DNA from: Epiperipatus broadwayi
Lineage: Eukaryota; Onychophora; Udeonychophora; Euonychophora; Peripatidae
NCBI GenBank assembly: GCA_028023455.1
Contig: JAQFVV010012396.1
Location: forward strand, 6,116,085-6,180,084
Length of the DNA: 64,000 nt
Direction of reading: 5' to 3'
Below the pieces are notes generated by a model that saw only the letters and a program-made list of their open reading frames with translations, did no database searches and was not told the origin of the DNA. The position numbers and the translations under genes were made by a program. Positions 10,126 through 22,416 of the stretch are shown here, one piece after another (within the stretch, counting starts at the first letter, position 1; the number at the start of each line of letters is the position of its first letter).

Positions 10126-13100
10126 CAGGAAAAATGTAATACAAAATTTAAAATGTAAACATGTAAAATTAATTGCTAATAATTTTAACAAGGCTGTAAA
10201 TAAATTACAACTACTTAAATATATGTCACTGATAATATAAACCAGAGAGGGCCCAACTTTTAGATATTGGGACGACTATGTTTTTTTCTGGACTTCAAAC
10301 CGGAAAACAAAAAAAAAAAAATGTTATTTTTGCCGGAACTGGAGCAGAAAAAAATAACTGATCAGAGTTCTGTTTTTTTTTTAAATGTACCTACGAATTG
10401 GTGTTTTTTTTATAAGGGCTTTTAAGATATTCGCAAATATTGGTGACATTTTTAAATGCTTATGAACTGGTGAATTTTTTTCCCACAAGATATGAACTGT
10501 CGAAAACATTTTACTATGATTATTATTAAATTATCTCGGCTCCCTCTAGTATTACAATTTGTTCATGTTGCTTTATAAAATATTTATTAAATTACAATTA
10601 TTTAATTACCTGTAAATAATTGTTTTTTAGAGCTGGTCTTGAATTTTAAAAAAAATTCAAGAAAATAATAGAAAAAAAAAAGAAAATTGTTTTAGAATTT
10701 TAGTTAATTCCTTTCAGATTCTTCCAACCTTGGTTTATTTTTGAGATCAACAATAACAACAGGTATTATTTTAAATTTAACTATTTTTAAACGAGAATAA
10801 TTTTGAATTTTTATTATTTTTTATATTCAAATCAGCTCTGAATTTATCACTATAATTTGTCAACGTTTACATCAGCTTCACAGTTGACATCTTAGCCACC
10901 CCTGCACCCCTGATATAAACCTATTAATGTAACAACAAAATCTAAAAACTTTACTACTGTAATTTATAAGTCAAATTCTCAAAGAATCATTTAAATAAAT
11001 TTGTTAATAATGTCATTTCAATCTATTCATTTGACAGACTGGCATTAATACAAGAAAATGGACATTACTTGCAAACTCATTTAACTAATTATTTGGGAAA
11101 CTGATTTGTGAATGCTTATAATAATATTTTTGAGTTTAGTTATTGCATGAACAAGTTTAAAATTAATTGCTGTATATGTTTATGTTTTAAACATCTACAT
11201 GTAAATAAAGACTGAATTTTTAAAAGCATTAAATTTAACAAACTTATCCTAATAAACTTCATAAAAAATGATAGATTATTGATTTAGCCATCCCATACTC
11301 AATATTTTTGCTTTCTCACTTGGAAATTTTTTTTTTCTTAGCATAATATTAAATTTCTGACTGATTTTCTGGCTCATAGTGAAAACTAAAATCATATTTT
11401 TAAAGAGCATAAATAAACTTATCCTAATTAAATTGTCAAAAAATCACACTTCAGTAATTTAGTCATTCTTAAAATTTCTGCTTTATCTTTTAGAAATCTT
11501 TAGTTTTTTAATGCTAAGTTAATCAATTTTTAACTTTTTTTCCCCCTGATTTATGGCTAAAATTATACTTTATAATAAAATAATTTTTTAAAAAATACAT
11601 GAAGTTTTGTAACTGTTAAAGAAATGAGAAACTTATATGAATTAAATTAAGCTTTATAAAATATCTTAGATATTTGATGCACAATGTAAAATAGAAAGGC
11701 CTTGAAATATTTTGCACACATGTAAGCTATATCAACTAATGGAGTTAATCATAACATTTTTGTTAATAGATGGTTGTACTGTTTTTTTTTTATTTGAAAA
11801 TTGTTTCTTTTGTGATGTCAATATTAATCAGTTTTGTAAGTCTGCTTTTCAGATTCATGGCAGTACAATAATTAAGAAAATACAACATTTTGTTGTTAAA
11901 GATGCAAATAAACAAATACATGAACTAAAAACTAAATAAGCCTTGCAAAATGTAACAAAAATGTTCAATGCTATCATTAAAGGCAAAAAGTCTTTGAAAC
12001 ATTTTTTGTTCATTGACAATTTTATCATCTCATTTGGATTCGGTTTTTATTACTATTGTTAGTCAGCTTTCTAACTCTGCTTTATATGCTTATGGCAAAA
12101 TCATAAGTATGTATAACAGAATAATTTTATAACAAATATTTGCACTACTAAAAATACAAATATATAATAATACAACTAAATTGGTAACTTAAGTTTAAGA
12201 AAATATGGTTAAAATATTTATATTTATTCACTGCAACATTTGTGTTTGTTGTGCAAATATTATTTATTTTAATGAGAAAAAATGTTTTATATATAGTGTG
12301 TTCACTGTAGAAAAATTCATTATAGCAAACCCCATAGTATTGTGATATCCTTAAGATACAAAAATTAATAATTCACATAAGTGTTATATTTATAAAGAAA
12401 ACTAGTTTAATTTTTTTATAAACATTAACAAACAAAAATGATGCGAGACATATCTTGGATTTCAAGTAATATAAGCCATTTTGTTTTAAAAATAAATATT
12501 ATAATCATATGAATGGATTATTTTTTTTATATTGTAATAAAATATGAAAAAATATCAGGATATTCTTTTAACAAATAGAGATTATGTTAGGGAGTCCCAT
12601 AAAATATTTCTTGTATTATTTTATTTTATATACAGTCGAGCTACTAACTATGCTTTATCTAGTTACACAACTTCAGTTCTATCCAATAAATAAACAAAAA
12701 AAGAACATTAAAATTCACAAATTTTATGATATTCAGAAGCTATTTTTTTGAATGTGGTCAGTTAAGAAAAAGTAAGAAAAATTTGTAAATAAATTTTACA
12801 ATATGCCAGTAGCTATTTTTAGTCTTGAAGTGCCATACATGATTCAGTATATTAATAAAATTTCTTTGGTTTATGTGAAAATTCATACATTTTATTTTTC
12901 TTTATTATCCTTTCTGAATTCAATGTGCAGTATTTGTGTAATAAAATATTTTCTGAGAGTTTTGCTAAAAGTTTTATAAAATTTTATAACATACTTAAAG
13001 TTAATACTGATTTAAAAACATTAACGTAATTAGAGAGATCATAATTTTTTGATAAAGAAACTAATCTGTTATGTTGAGAAAAAGTTATTAAAAAAAAGAA

Positions 13101-16100
13101 TATTGCTCAGAGAATATTTAATAGAAAAAAAATCAGACATTTCACTATTTATTTAATTTTACATATAAAAATGCAGCAGTTAGTTTTTTTAAAATCCCAA
13201 TTGCTTCAGGGATTGCATAAGTGAGCATATGCTCAGATAATATGTGTACATGTCACCTCAGTTTATTATTAATAATTATATATTTTTAAAATATTGTTTA
13301 TTCTATCATCTTGATTTATATGCATACTATACATATAAAAAAGCATCCATGTTATATATTTGTATATAAAGTATTGTACATCTGCAGTTCAATAAATATT
13401 ATGTATTCTACTTTAATCAATGTTTATCAACAAAATGTGAGCTATTATATGCTATATATGTTTGAACATGAGGGGCTTGGAACAACTCAATAGAAACTAA
13501 TTTATATACATTAATATAATTATAGTAATTAATTTAGATTGATGTTAGTATAGTAAATTTTCATTCTCATGCTTTTCAAGATGAAATAAGTGACAGATAC
13601 ATAAAAATGAAAGGATGGAAGACTGTTAAAATTACAGATGGTAATTTAATAACTATTCACTGAAATATTTTACATGAAAAGTAAAACATATATTAGCTTG
13701 AAGATACAACCTAGATATTATAGTTCAAATCATTTCACATATTTTTAATATCAGTAATTGTACACTTTTATAAAATTGACATGTAGTTATAATTATTATT
13801 TATTATAAAAAATTTAATTGATGATTATTTTTTGGGATAAATTTTATACTTCAATTGACATATGAAAGTATGACTTTTTTAAGACTTTAAAAGAAAAAAG
13901 TGATAGTTTAAGACAAACAAAATTGAAAATATCCCATTTTAAAGAATGAGTAACAAAATGAGAAAAATTTGGGAATAAAACTAATCATTTCTAGTTTTTA
14001 AAACAAGAAAAAGAATTATCTCTCTGTTATAAAATTTAAAGATGAGAAATAAGATATTCCTTTTTTTAATTAATAATAAAAATGTCATTTCAAATTTTAA
14101 AAAAAATAAACTATCCATACTGAAAAAAATTGCATAATCAACAATTGATATATAAAAACTACAGTTTAATAAAAAATAGATTCATAAAAAATAACATTCT
14201 TACGGAGCTGATTTTGGAATCTAAAAAAATTAATTGATGAACTATGAAAATGATACTTACATGTTGAATGAATTGAGAATTCACTATAATTATTATTATA
14301 AAAATACATTAATAAATTGTTTTTCTCTTCACCAATAAAAATTGTAATAAATACATTAAATAGATGATAATTTTTATTCCATAATTTTTGTTATGTATAT
14401 AGTTTTATAATTGGTATGTTCTTCCATATCAAATAATAAAGAATATGTAGTTAATGGTATATAAAAAATTACACAGCTGTAAACTTTCATAACAAGATGA
14501 GAAATTAATTAGTAACTTTAATTATTATATTTTGTATGTATTTTAATTCATCATTCTTTAACTATGAATTTATCTTATATTTAACATTGGGTATTTTAAC
14601 TTTATATTCAAAATTTATTACCATTTAATATTTTTACTAATTTTATTTCCTATTTATTTTTAATACTGAATATTTATATTATATTCCTTCAACATCTCTA
14701 AGCTCAAAGTTTACCTTTTAAACTTTCATTATATTTTTTAATTAAAGATTAATAAATTTAATATGTTTATTTCTGTTTTTTTTTTTTTTTTTTTCAAAAA
14801 AAAAAAGATTGTCCCATTGTAAAAAAGCATTGTATAAAGTAATAAATAAAATTTCTTTATAAAAAAAAAAAAAAGATTAATAAGTTTATAGATTAACAAT
14901 TAATAAAGGGCTCTTTTTTCCATATGTTAATCCATTACAACAGGTATGAAAATTTTTATCACCCTCTGAAAAATTAAAAAAAACATTCTAGCAGCCATTC
15001 ATAAATGAATATGGTTATTCCAACACAAAGAGGAAAAGATAATACATTTTAGATATGACTACAAAATTTGTCTGAAACACAAACACAACCACATATAAAA
15101 CATGCAGATCCATTATTCTATTTAAAAAAACTATCTTTTAACGTCTGAAAGCTTTTCTTTCTTAAATATTTCACTCCTTGCCTAATTGTAGTTCTCTAAT
15201 GTATAATACTTTTTATCATTTTTTCTCAACATTGCGCTTTTTTTTAGAATGTTCTTGAGATAATCTTTATAATATAAATTATAAATTATAGTCTCAAAAA
15301 CTACACTCAGTTCACAATAAGCACACTTTTAGAAAAATCTTGTATTGTTTATCCATTCCACATGTCCAATCTGACAAAGATGAATTTTATGTTAGTGAAT
15401 CGAGCAAGTTAAGTGCATACAATTAAATTATATGAATATGCCATTGTATTTATAAAATTTTATGGAGCGCTTTGGAATGAAACTTTTCTAATGCCTTAAC
15501 ATTATATCTGAAGGGTGTTCAATTCTCACTATTATATAATAAATAAAATAGCAGCTCTACATACAGCTAATTTAGTTGTAGTTATTTCGCTGAAATAAAA
15601 CACCCTATCTGCTAAACAGCAGCATGTTGCAATCTGCATTACATTTTGATATCCAACTTCACCTTTCTATTTAAAAAAACTACCAAGGTATTTAAATTAG
15701 TTTACATTCTCAAGTTAATAACCATCGAAAATAAAAAGTTGCTGAAGTTTTTCTTTCATCTCTGATTGATAAAAAAAACTTGAGTTTTTTAATTACTAAT
15801 TTCTAAACTGAAATCTTTATATGGTTCTTGAAAATAAGTGCATTCTTTGGAACTTATGGTTTTCACACAACTGTCATTGATTATTCATATTTATACTATT
15901 TGAAACTTAATCTTTACTAATTATGTTTTAGATAGGATTGTATTCCATTGAAAAGATTTTATTCATTGATCTACTGTCAGTCTGTAAATGATGAAATCTA
16001 ACAAATTCCTCACTGTCTCTTAAGTCAATACAAGAATATGGAAAGTTAAATAAACTAATTAAAAATACAGAGTAGAATTTCAAATGTACAGTATGAACAT

Positions 16101-16110
16101 TGCTTTGTAT
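10126..16110. other. 6-kb AT-rich desert
   Basis: No open frame with recognisable content and no RNA gene. At about 14814-14875 an AATAAATAAA followed by a run of A (with a T-run/A-run just before it at 14770-14808) looks like the polyadenylated 3' end of a retroposon, but its body is not recognisable. Confidence 0.5.
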
Positions 16111-16114
16111 GGTT

Positions 16115-16185
16115 CTGTACAGTGGTCAATTGGCAGACTCTGGAATTCAAGATTCATGGCTTGCAGTCCATATCATCAACAATAA
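16115..16185 (+). repeat. possible tRNA-derived SINE head
   Basis: AGTGGTCAATTGGCAGA resembles a pol III A box (TRGCNNARYNGG). A B box is not clear. Weak. Confidence 0.25.
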
Positions 16186-16351
16186 ATCATTAAATTTCTT
16201 ATTTATTTGTTTAGCATAAGCATTCTTTGTATTTGAAATGATTATCAGGATTAAGCTGAGGAATATAATATAGATGATTTAATAAACAGAAGTAAATGGG
16301 TAAAATATAACATTTTGTTTCTGATTTAAACACAACATGAAAAGTTATGTC

Positions 16352-16434
16352 AAGCGTTGTAGCCGAGAGGTCATCGCAGCGGCCTTGCAATCAAGTAGTT
16401 GGTTGCAGACGGTTGTGGATTCGCCCCCCAGCCA
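16352..16434 (+). repeat. tRNA-like sequence, class II (Leu/Ser-like), SINE head or pseudo-tRNA
   Basis: TAGCCGAGAGGTCA (16360-16373) matches an A box of the Leu/Ser type, and GTGGATTCGCCCC (16415-16427) resembles a B box (GGTTCGANTCC). The spacing, with an extra variable arm, fits a class II tRNA. A proper anticodon stem-loop and acceptor stem cannot be drawn, so a functional tRNA gene is unlikely. It is GC-richer than its surroundings. Confidence 0.45.
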
Positions 16435-16916
16435 ATGTTATGATACATGGAGAAAAAAAACATGAAAAGTTGTAATAGGTTAAAAGTCACTACTAGTATA
16501 ATGCCTTCATCTGTAAAAGGCCAATCTATAACATTTTTTTTCCTGAAGGTTATAATTGAATTAGGTTTATTTTATTGAACAGGTATTATGTTTCATTTTA
16601 TATTAAACAGGTTGAAATTCAAAACTGTAAAAGTAGAACATTGTATTTGTTTATGAAAGTGAAGCAAAGAACAACTTGTAAAATATCCTACTAAATTAGG
16701 ATTTTGGCAACAATAAATATACTCATCATGTTTTGAGCATTGCAACATTTGGCAAATTCATGAAATTGAATAATGTTCACATAATTATCTCTAAAGATTT
16801 TTTATAGTAGTTGCATAAAGAAACATTCAATCGTTTTACTTTACTTTTTTTATTTTTTTAGGGTATGTACCTTGTTAAGAACATTTTTAGATCTAGTGTC
16901 TGAACCTACCCTGACA

Positions 16917-16957
16917 CCTCTCTGAGGAGTGCCAAAGCATGAAACCATGGTCAGAGG
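16917..16957 (+). ncRNA. hammerhead ribozyme, family A copy A1
   Basis: Stem I CCTCT (16917-16921) with AGAGG (16953-16957); core CTGAGGA (16922-16928); stem II GTGC/GCAT with loop CAAA; GAAA (16941-16944); stem III CCATGG with 2-nt loop; GTC cleavage triplet ending at 16952. Everything conserved is present; only a G-T pair closes stem II. Likely cleavage-competent, at least as a dimer given the tiny stem III. Confidence 0.85.
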
Positions 16958-17334
16958 TTTGGTAAGGGGTTCCTGACAGATATTTTGAGTGCTGGCTCTG
17001 GCTAAGCATTTATCATAAAGCTTGTAGAGGAATTGGCAATCCTCACTGTTTATAACTTACAAGCTTAAGAGATAGGGTCATGTGATCTATGACTTATTTT
17101 GACTATTTATAGTCTCTGCCAAAAGTCTTATGCAATTTTATATTGCTAAGACTACTAATATATGGTATGGCTGAAGATCTATCAGCCCCATATAGCTATT
17201 TGAGTTGGATAACTGGGTTTGAAGACATGTAGATGTCTGAAAATTTCAGATTTTCCACTCAATAGATAACTTTTAGATAAGTGCTTGGTTTTGGGTTGGT
17301 ATTTTTAGATCTAGTGTCTGAACCTACCCTGACA

Positions 17335-17375
17335 CCTCTCCGAGGAGTACCAAAGCACGAAAACATGGTCAGGAG
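17335..17375 (+). ncRNA. degenerate hammerhead, family A copy A2
   Basis: Same position in the second direct repeat: CCTCT, then CCGAGGA (core U4 changed to C), GTAC/GCAC stem II with one mismatch, GAAA, ACATGG, TC, AGGAG. Probably inactive. Confidence 0.75.
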
Positions 17376-17523
17376 TTTGGGGAGGAGTTCCTGACAGAGA
17401 TATTTTAAGTGCTGGCTCTGGCTAAGCATTTATCATAAAGCTTGAAGAGGAGTTGGCAATCCTCACTGTTTATAACTTACAAGCTTAAGAGATATGGTCA
17501 TGTGATCTATGACTTATTTTGAC

Positions 17524-18214
17524 AATACATAATATATGTTGGAGGAGATTTAATTAAATATGAATCATGTTGAAACGTCTTTGAAATATTTAAATATGAG
17601 AGGTTTTTTTTAAAAAAAACTGTTTAAACATTGTATGTTGTATACACATAATGTTACTAGCTGCATGCTTAACAGAATAGCTTTTAAATTTTATGCACAT
17701 GTGAAAAAGTAATTCTAAGAATTATGTAAATGCTATTTTATTATTTTATTTACAGTTTTAGTACATATTTGGCTATTTCCCAAATTTTATAAAATTATTA
17801 TACATCATATTTTGTATTCATAATACTTTATGATAATTAACATCTAACACACAATATATATATATTCAATTTTCTTCGTTTTTATCAATGCATTTCTCAA
17901 CTCTACCACGTCTCAACCAACCATCCACACAGAAAGTTAGACCACTCTCTCACCATGTATGCAATTTAGAATCATTGTACTTTTCAGATGTGTTAGACCT
18001 AAACACTGGGAATAACTTTTAGATATATCTAAAATTTTAAATCAACCACACATTCCTGAAACATGAATAAAGACATTTGGAAATGGTATATATTTGTAAA
18101 ACAAAACACTAGCATTAATTCTGCTATATCCAATATACTAACATATAACAGTTAAAATTCTGAAATATTAGTATGAATCACAGTCATGCTGTAACCCATC
18201 TGTAACTATTGTTT
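17524..18214. other. AT-rich stretch
   Basis: No feature recognised. Confidence 0.6.
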
Positions 18215-18872
18215 ATTTATATGTTGGTATATTGAATATTTTCATATTTTGAGAAAATCCATTAAACATTACTTTAGTCTTTTTAACATTTATCTTTAGT
18301 CCTACTTTCATCTGATAACTCCTGCAACATTTTCTGCAGCTCTAAAGCATTATTTGCAAAAACAACTACATCATCTGCAAAATCTAAATGACTTAAATAA
18401 TCTCCATTTACTGTCACTCCTTTAGCTTCCCATTTTAATCCACAAAATACTTCTTGCAGCACTGATGTAAAAAGTTTGGTGATATGGAGTCACTCTGTCT
18501 TACACCCTTCTCAATGTTGACTTTCCCAGTATCCTTATGTAATCTAAGTGTTGCTGTTGCATTTTTATAAATATTCTTCAAAATATGACTCCTGGGTCTA
18601 CACCTTGATAATCCAATGCTTTAATAACTGAAGAAATATTTATGGAATTAAATGCCTTTCCATAATCTATGGCAACTTATATTTATTTGTCATTTCTATA
18701 ACTTTTCTCAATATCTGGATATGATCTACTGTACTAAAATCACTTTTAAATCCAGCTTGTTGTATCCAAGGCTGATAGGTCTGTAATTTCTAATATCTTC
18801 ATTATCACCTTTTTTAAATATTAATAATGCATTCTTCCAATCATCTGGTACATCTTTATCATTTAGTCATTT
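18215..18872 (-). mobile_element. inverted 5' segment of a LINE: reverse-transcriptase palm
   Basis: Minus-strand translation, across a few frameshifts, gives reverse-transcriptase blocks in order: a motif-A-like YGKAFN, a QSDSISPKLF block (motif B, usually RQGD.ISP.LF), then HLDFADDVVVFANN with the catalytic FADD (codons at 18370-18381), then GLKINVKKTKVMFNG. This is the endonuclease-reverse transcriptase LINE type common in arthropods. It is a pseudogene. Its end nearest 18215 is the part that should directly precede the YKYLG block, which is found instead in opposite orientation at 18883, so the two pieces make one inverted insertion. Confidence 0.8.
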
Positions 18873-18882
18873 GGTATATAAC

Positions 18883-19400
18883 TGCTAAAAAAATTTATAC
18901 AAATATCTTGGTCAGATTATTAATACAGATGGAAACATGATGGATGAAATTAATCATAGAATTAAACTTGGTTGGAGTGCTTTTGGAGGTAATATGCCTA
19001 TGTGTTTGAAAAGGAAGGTTTTTAATAAATGTTTTACCAGTTACTTGGACACTTAATAGAAGGGCAATATTGAGACTTCAGACGACTCAAAGAAGTATGG
19101 AGAAATGTATGTTGGGAGTAACAAGAAGATATTGAAAATACAATATATGGGTAAGAAAATAAACAGGTGTTACTGACCTCATTGAAATAATTAAAAGACT
19201 GAAATGGAGTTGGGCTGGACATATTGCTAGAAGAGATGATAACATACAATTGAAATCTTAAACTGGATTCCAAGAGATTGTAAAAGACCCAGAAAGAGGC
19301 CACATATGAGATGGATGGATGAAATAGAGTGTGCAGGGGTGATGTGGAGAAGAAAAGATGGATTGAATTTGGAGAGACCTTCATTCTGCAATGGATTGAT
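18883..19400 (+). mobile_element. 3' segment of the same LINE, post-RT C-terminal region
   Basis: Plus-strand translation begins NLYKYLGQIINTDG, then INHRIKLGWSAFG, KRKVFNKCF and, after small deletions and stops, QRSMEKCMLGV, VTDLIEIIKRLKWSWAGHIAR and a Pro/Arg-rich end. This is the classical C-terminal order of the same LINE type. The segment ends in TGATGATGAT-like sequence near 19410, typical for these elements. The 174-residue minus-strand open frame 19034-19558 is the antisense shadow of this segment. Confidence 0.8.
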
Positions 19401-19940
19401 AATGGTTGATGATGATATTGAATATTGTAGGTGAATTCCTTATTATATATAAGTAAAGTAAAGAGTGGATCTATTTCTCTGTATATATAACTAGAGATAT
19501 GTTTAGCCAGTAATGTTGTTGTAAAATTATCAACAACTACTGACAATCCTAAGTACAATAATAGCTTTTTTATCTTAAGTTTAAGTTATACAGATTTAAA
19601 CCCAGGCAGTTGATTTATAAGTGTAAGGATTTAAAAGAATCACATCTTGTGACATCATGTAATTATTCACTTTCCCCAGAGAGCTGTGTACATGTAATTT
19701 AAATATTTTCATGGATTCATTATGATGTAAGCAATGTAAAGTGTGGGATTATTTCCATATAATATAACTACATATATGCTTATCTATAGTGTTGCTATGA
19801 AGTTATCCATACTATCAAGTCCTAAGGCTAAAATTATATTGCGCACTAGTACGTAATAATAGCTTTTTGTCTTAAATTCAGATAGCTATTTTTTTAAGTA
19901 TGAGAACTTAGAATTACATTTTATGAAAAAGATAAATGAT

Positions 19941-19984
19941 CTCTAAATAAGTATTTTGTGCTAAACTAGTATTCATCAGACGGT
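19941..19984 (-). ncRNA. decayed hammerhead motif, family C copy C5
   Basis: CTGATGA is intact on the minus strand (plus 19973-19979) and a CTAG-TTTAGCAC stem II is recognisable. GAAA has become AAAA and stem I is broken. Inactive remnant. Confidence 0.5.
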
Positions 19985-20005
19985 CCAGATTACCATCTCC
20001 TATAC

Positions 20006-20496
20006 CAGGGGTGGGCAAATAGCGGCCCGGGGGCCACATGTGGCCCGCTAAGAGGTTTTATGCGGCCCTCCAAGACAATCAGAAAAATCTGCCTTGAACT
20101 GAGATTTCCTTTTTGTGTGTGACTGAAGATTCATCTCGTATTTTTCACTATGATGGCCATATCAATACACATGTGCAGTGCAGATATTATGTGCAATGCT
20201 TTTCCAGTTGATTTGGTTACTTTCAATTTTGTCTTTGCATTAGCAAATATATACATTTCCAACTTTAGTGAAACCATGAACTCTCTGAAAAAATGTAAAA
20301 TCAGTGATGAATGTCACTTGTTTAATGAAGAATGGACAAATAAATATTTCTTTGGTAATACAGGAAATAAAGCAGTGTTTATTGTGTCATGAAAAATAGG
20401 TGTGGCCCTCCACTAACCTTTGCTTCCACAAAGTGGCCCCCAATGCGGCCCTCCACCAACCCCTGCGGCCCCCGAGCCAAAACAATTGCCCACCCG
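20006..20496 (+). mobile_element. non-autonomous hAT element (491 bp) with 8-bp TSD
   Basis: Begins CAGGGGTGGGCAA and ends TTGCCCACCCG, with an exact 8-bp target duplication TCCTATAC at 19998-20005 and 20497-20504, the hAT hallmark. Sub-terminal GCGGCCC blocks are repeated at the right end. The internal frame 20150-20392 keeps a stretch, KISDECHLFNEEWTNKYFF, that closely resembles the N-terminus of hAT-type transposases and their domesticated ZBED/GTF2IRD2-like relatives; the frame then ends and the catalytic part is missing. So this is an internally deleted copy of an autonomous element, movable only in trans. Confidence 0.9.
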
Positions 20497-20570
20497 TCCT
20501 ATACATATATTCAATCAGTTCTCAAATTGCCTATGTCTCTGAAGTAAAAATAAACTCTTGATAGGAACAA

Positions 20571-22030
20571 TAAAATTTTTTCTAGTTTTATGATTCAGTA
20601 ATAGTATAGTCAGAATAACGCATTATACTAGCATTTTGTATGAAAGCAAGTGGTTATTTCAAGTTTACCTAAGAAGAAAATAGAAAGCCACAGATAAGCA
20701 TGTTTAATTTTTTTTGTTTACATTGTGTTTAAAAATTAATTTTGACGAAATCATTTAAGTAAAATATGTTTTGAGATAATTTATTATTTATTTCCAAAGT
20801 TATATATTGATAGGGGGTGGGTGGCTAATTAAGAAATGAATTGAAATAACAATTCACTTTAAATATTTCACAATTGGAAATGTGGATTTTTCAACTTATA
20901 TTTTATATGATTTTTAATGGATGTAATCAGATTATATTTTCTCCAAATTATACCACTAAGTAGTAGAATTGTCATTGAAGAATTACTTTTAGGGAGATGG
21001 GAGTAGTCTTTGTGTGTATGTGTTTAAACTCTAATAGCTGAGATCTACCAATTACCATTTAGTAAAATTTTGTTTGTTTGATATTAGAGCGTATACGATC
21101 TGCTATTGTGAGAAATGCATTTTCGCAAGAGCATTTCTGCTTCTTTTTATAGCATTGTGAATGGAGGCAGTTATTTCCCTAGAATTTTTGAAAACATTTT
21201 GGTCTGAAAATTAGTATCACTTCTCTGTTACAATGAATTAATTATGCATATTATAATGCAGCGTTGTTTTGACTATGCTATTCACCTGTTTTTGAATACA
21301 CGTGAATTATGTGGGAATGGTATTAGAATTAAAATAAAAAGGTTGATCTCGTAATAACTAGACTTATTGTGCTTATTGACTTAAAAAGAAAAATCTGAGG
21401 TATTAATTCCATTTGTAGTTTTAATTGAATGTGAATGTTCTAAATTATTTTATGTGACTATAATTTAAACTAAATGATTTTTTTTTAATAAAATAATTAC
21501 ATTATTTATTTTATATTTCATATTTTTATTTTAAATCAATAGTATATTTTACAAAGAAGTTGCTTCACAGACATTTGTAGCTAAATAACAATTATTAGCT
21601 TGACTGATAGATAATATGTTTAAAGTTTAAAAACATGGGCTGTTAAATCTTGCAATTAATGTTGTTATGAACATATTAATTTGCTAGACATCCAAAATTA
21701 AATTTACTCACTCTCTGAAAAATATAAATAAACCTATCATTGTAGAATGTCTCAAGCCCTTTCAGAGCTCGCAACAAAGAAAAGCAAATAAAAAAGTCAT
21801 TTTCCTTTTAAATGATATAATACAAGCCTCAATATTAACTTTCACATAACCAATACATAAACTTAATGTGCTAAAACGTATACAAAATAAATAGTTCAAA
21901 TTCTATGCCCTGCAAGTATGATAATTAAATATTAACTCAAGTCTAAATGATTGTTCAAATATTCCTTATATATATAATATTTTGAATACAAGTATATTAT
22001 ATACCTGGAGTCTAAACATAATATAGGAGA
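20571..22030. other. AT-rich stretch
   Basis: No gene or repeat recognised. Confidence 0.55.
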
Positions 22031-22245
22031 TCTGAACACAGACTTTCAAGCTCCCATTTGACCATTGTGTGTATGCCTTTTGATATATCATCATCATCAT
22101 CAATGGTTTTCTGCTCAAAAATTCATACGAAGTTAAAATTCTGAAAGTGACAGAGCTGAAACTATAATTCATAGACTTTGAGTTCCGAAGTCTACACTCT
22201 ACCACTGTCTTAAATGATGCTGGTATTTCTTTTTCCATTTACATT
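22030..22245 (-). mobile_element. SINE, family S2
   Basis: The minus strand carries a tRNA-like head (AGACAGTGGTAGAGTG as A box, at about plus 22196-22211) and the body TCTATGAATTATAG (plus 22156-22170). It shares body sequence with the copy split by a hAT at 49140-49670. Its 3' tail (TGAAAGTCTGTGTTCAGAT, CTCCTATATTA) resembles the 3' tail of family C ribozyme repeats. A (TCA)n run lies at 22089-22101. The 90-residue minus-strand frame 21966-22238 is just this repeat read through. Confidence 0.55.
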
Positions 22246-22416
22246 ATATTCATCACTTTCCTTTTTTCAATAGCAGTTTAATATTTCTAAGAGAATCCAA
22301 CTTATTTAAATCTTTTTTCCCAATTTTTTTTTTATGATTCTAAAGCAAAAGCAGCTTCTTATTCTGCTGCTATTATAATAAGCTTGAATAAATTAGTTTT
22401 TACCAAATGGTGATGC

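Larger units (their letters stand above)
16883..17523 (+). mobile_element. family A retrozyme-like element with two ribozyme-bearing direct repeats
   Basis: Direct repeats 16883-17103 and 17301-17523 (start-to-start 418 bp) both begin ATTTTTAGATCTAGTGTCTG, both contain a hammerhead motif and both end ATGACTTATTTTGAC. Between them lies a 197-bp segment present once here (17104-17300), which in the 28.1-29.6 kb array is part of every full monomer. This is about 1.5 monomers of a ~420-bp circular or tandem unit, so it looks like an LTR-core-LTR arrangement without any protein-coding capacity. Known: plant and animal retrozymes have this structure, spread through circular RNAs made by ribozyme self-cleavage, and rely on other elements' enzymes. 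Inferred: this locus is a retrozyme insertion. No clear target duplication was found. Confidence 0.75.
19900..20570 (-). mobile_element. family C ribozyme repeat C5, split by a hAT insertion
   Basis: Minus-strand sequence on both sides of the hAT element at 20006-20496 joins to a family C copy: on the right, an upstream part resembling the family's 5' half; on the left, GGTAATCTGGACC and a decayed hammerhead, then the ATTTATC T-rich part. The outer limits are approximate. The SINE-like repeat is therefore older than the hAT insertion. Confidence 0.55.

Noticed and set aside
16352-16434. Functional tRNA-Leu/Ser gene
   Set aside because: A and B boxes fit, but no convincing acceptor stem or anticodon stem-loop can be drawn.
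19034-19558. 174-residue minus-strand open frame
   Set aside because: Antisense to the LINE C-terminal segment on the plus strand, which has recognisable motifs; the peptide itself has none.
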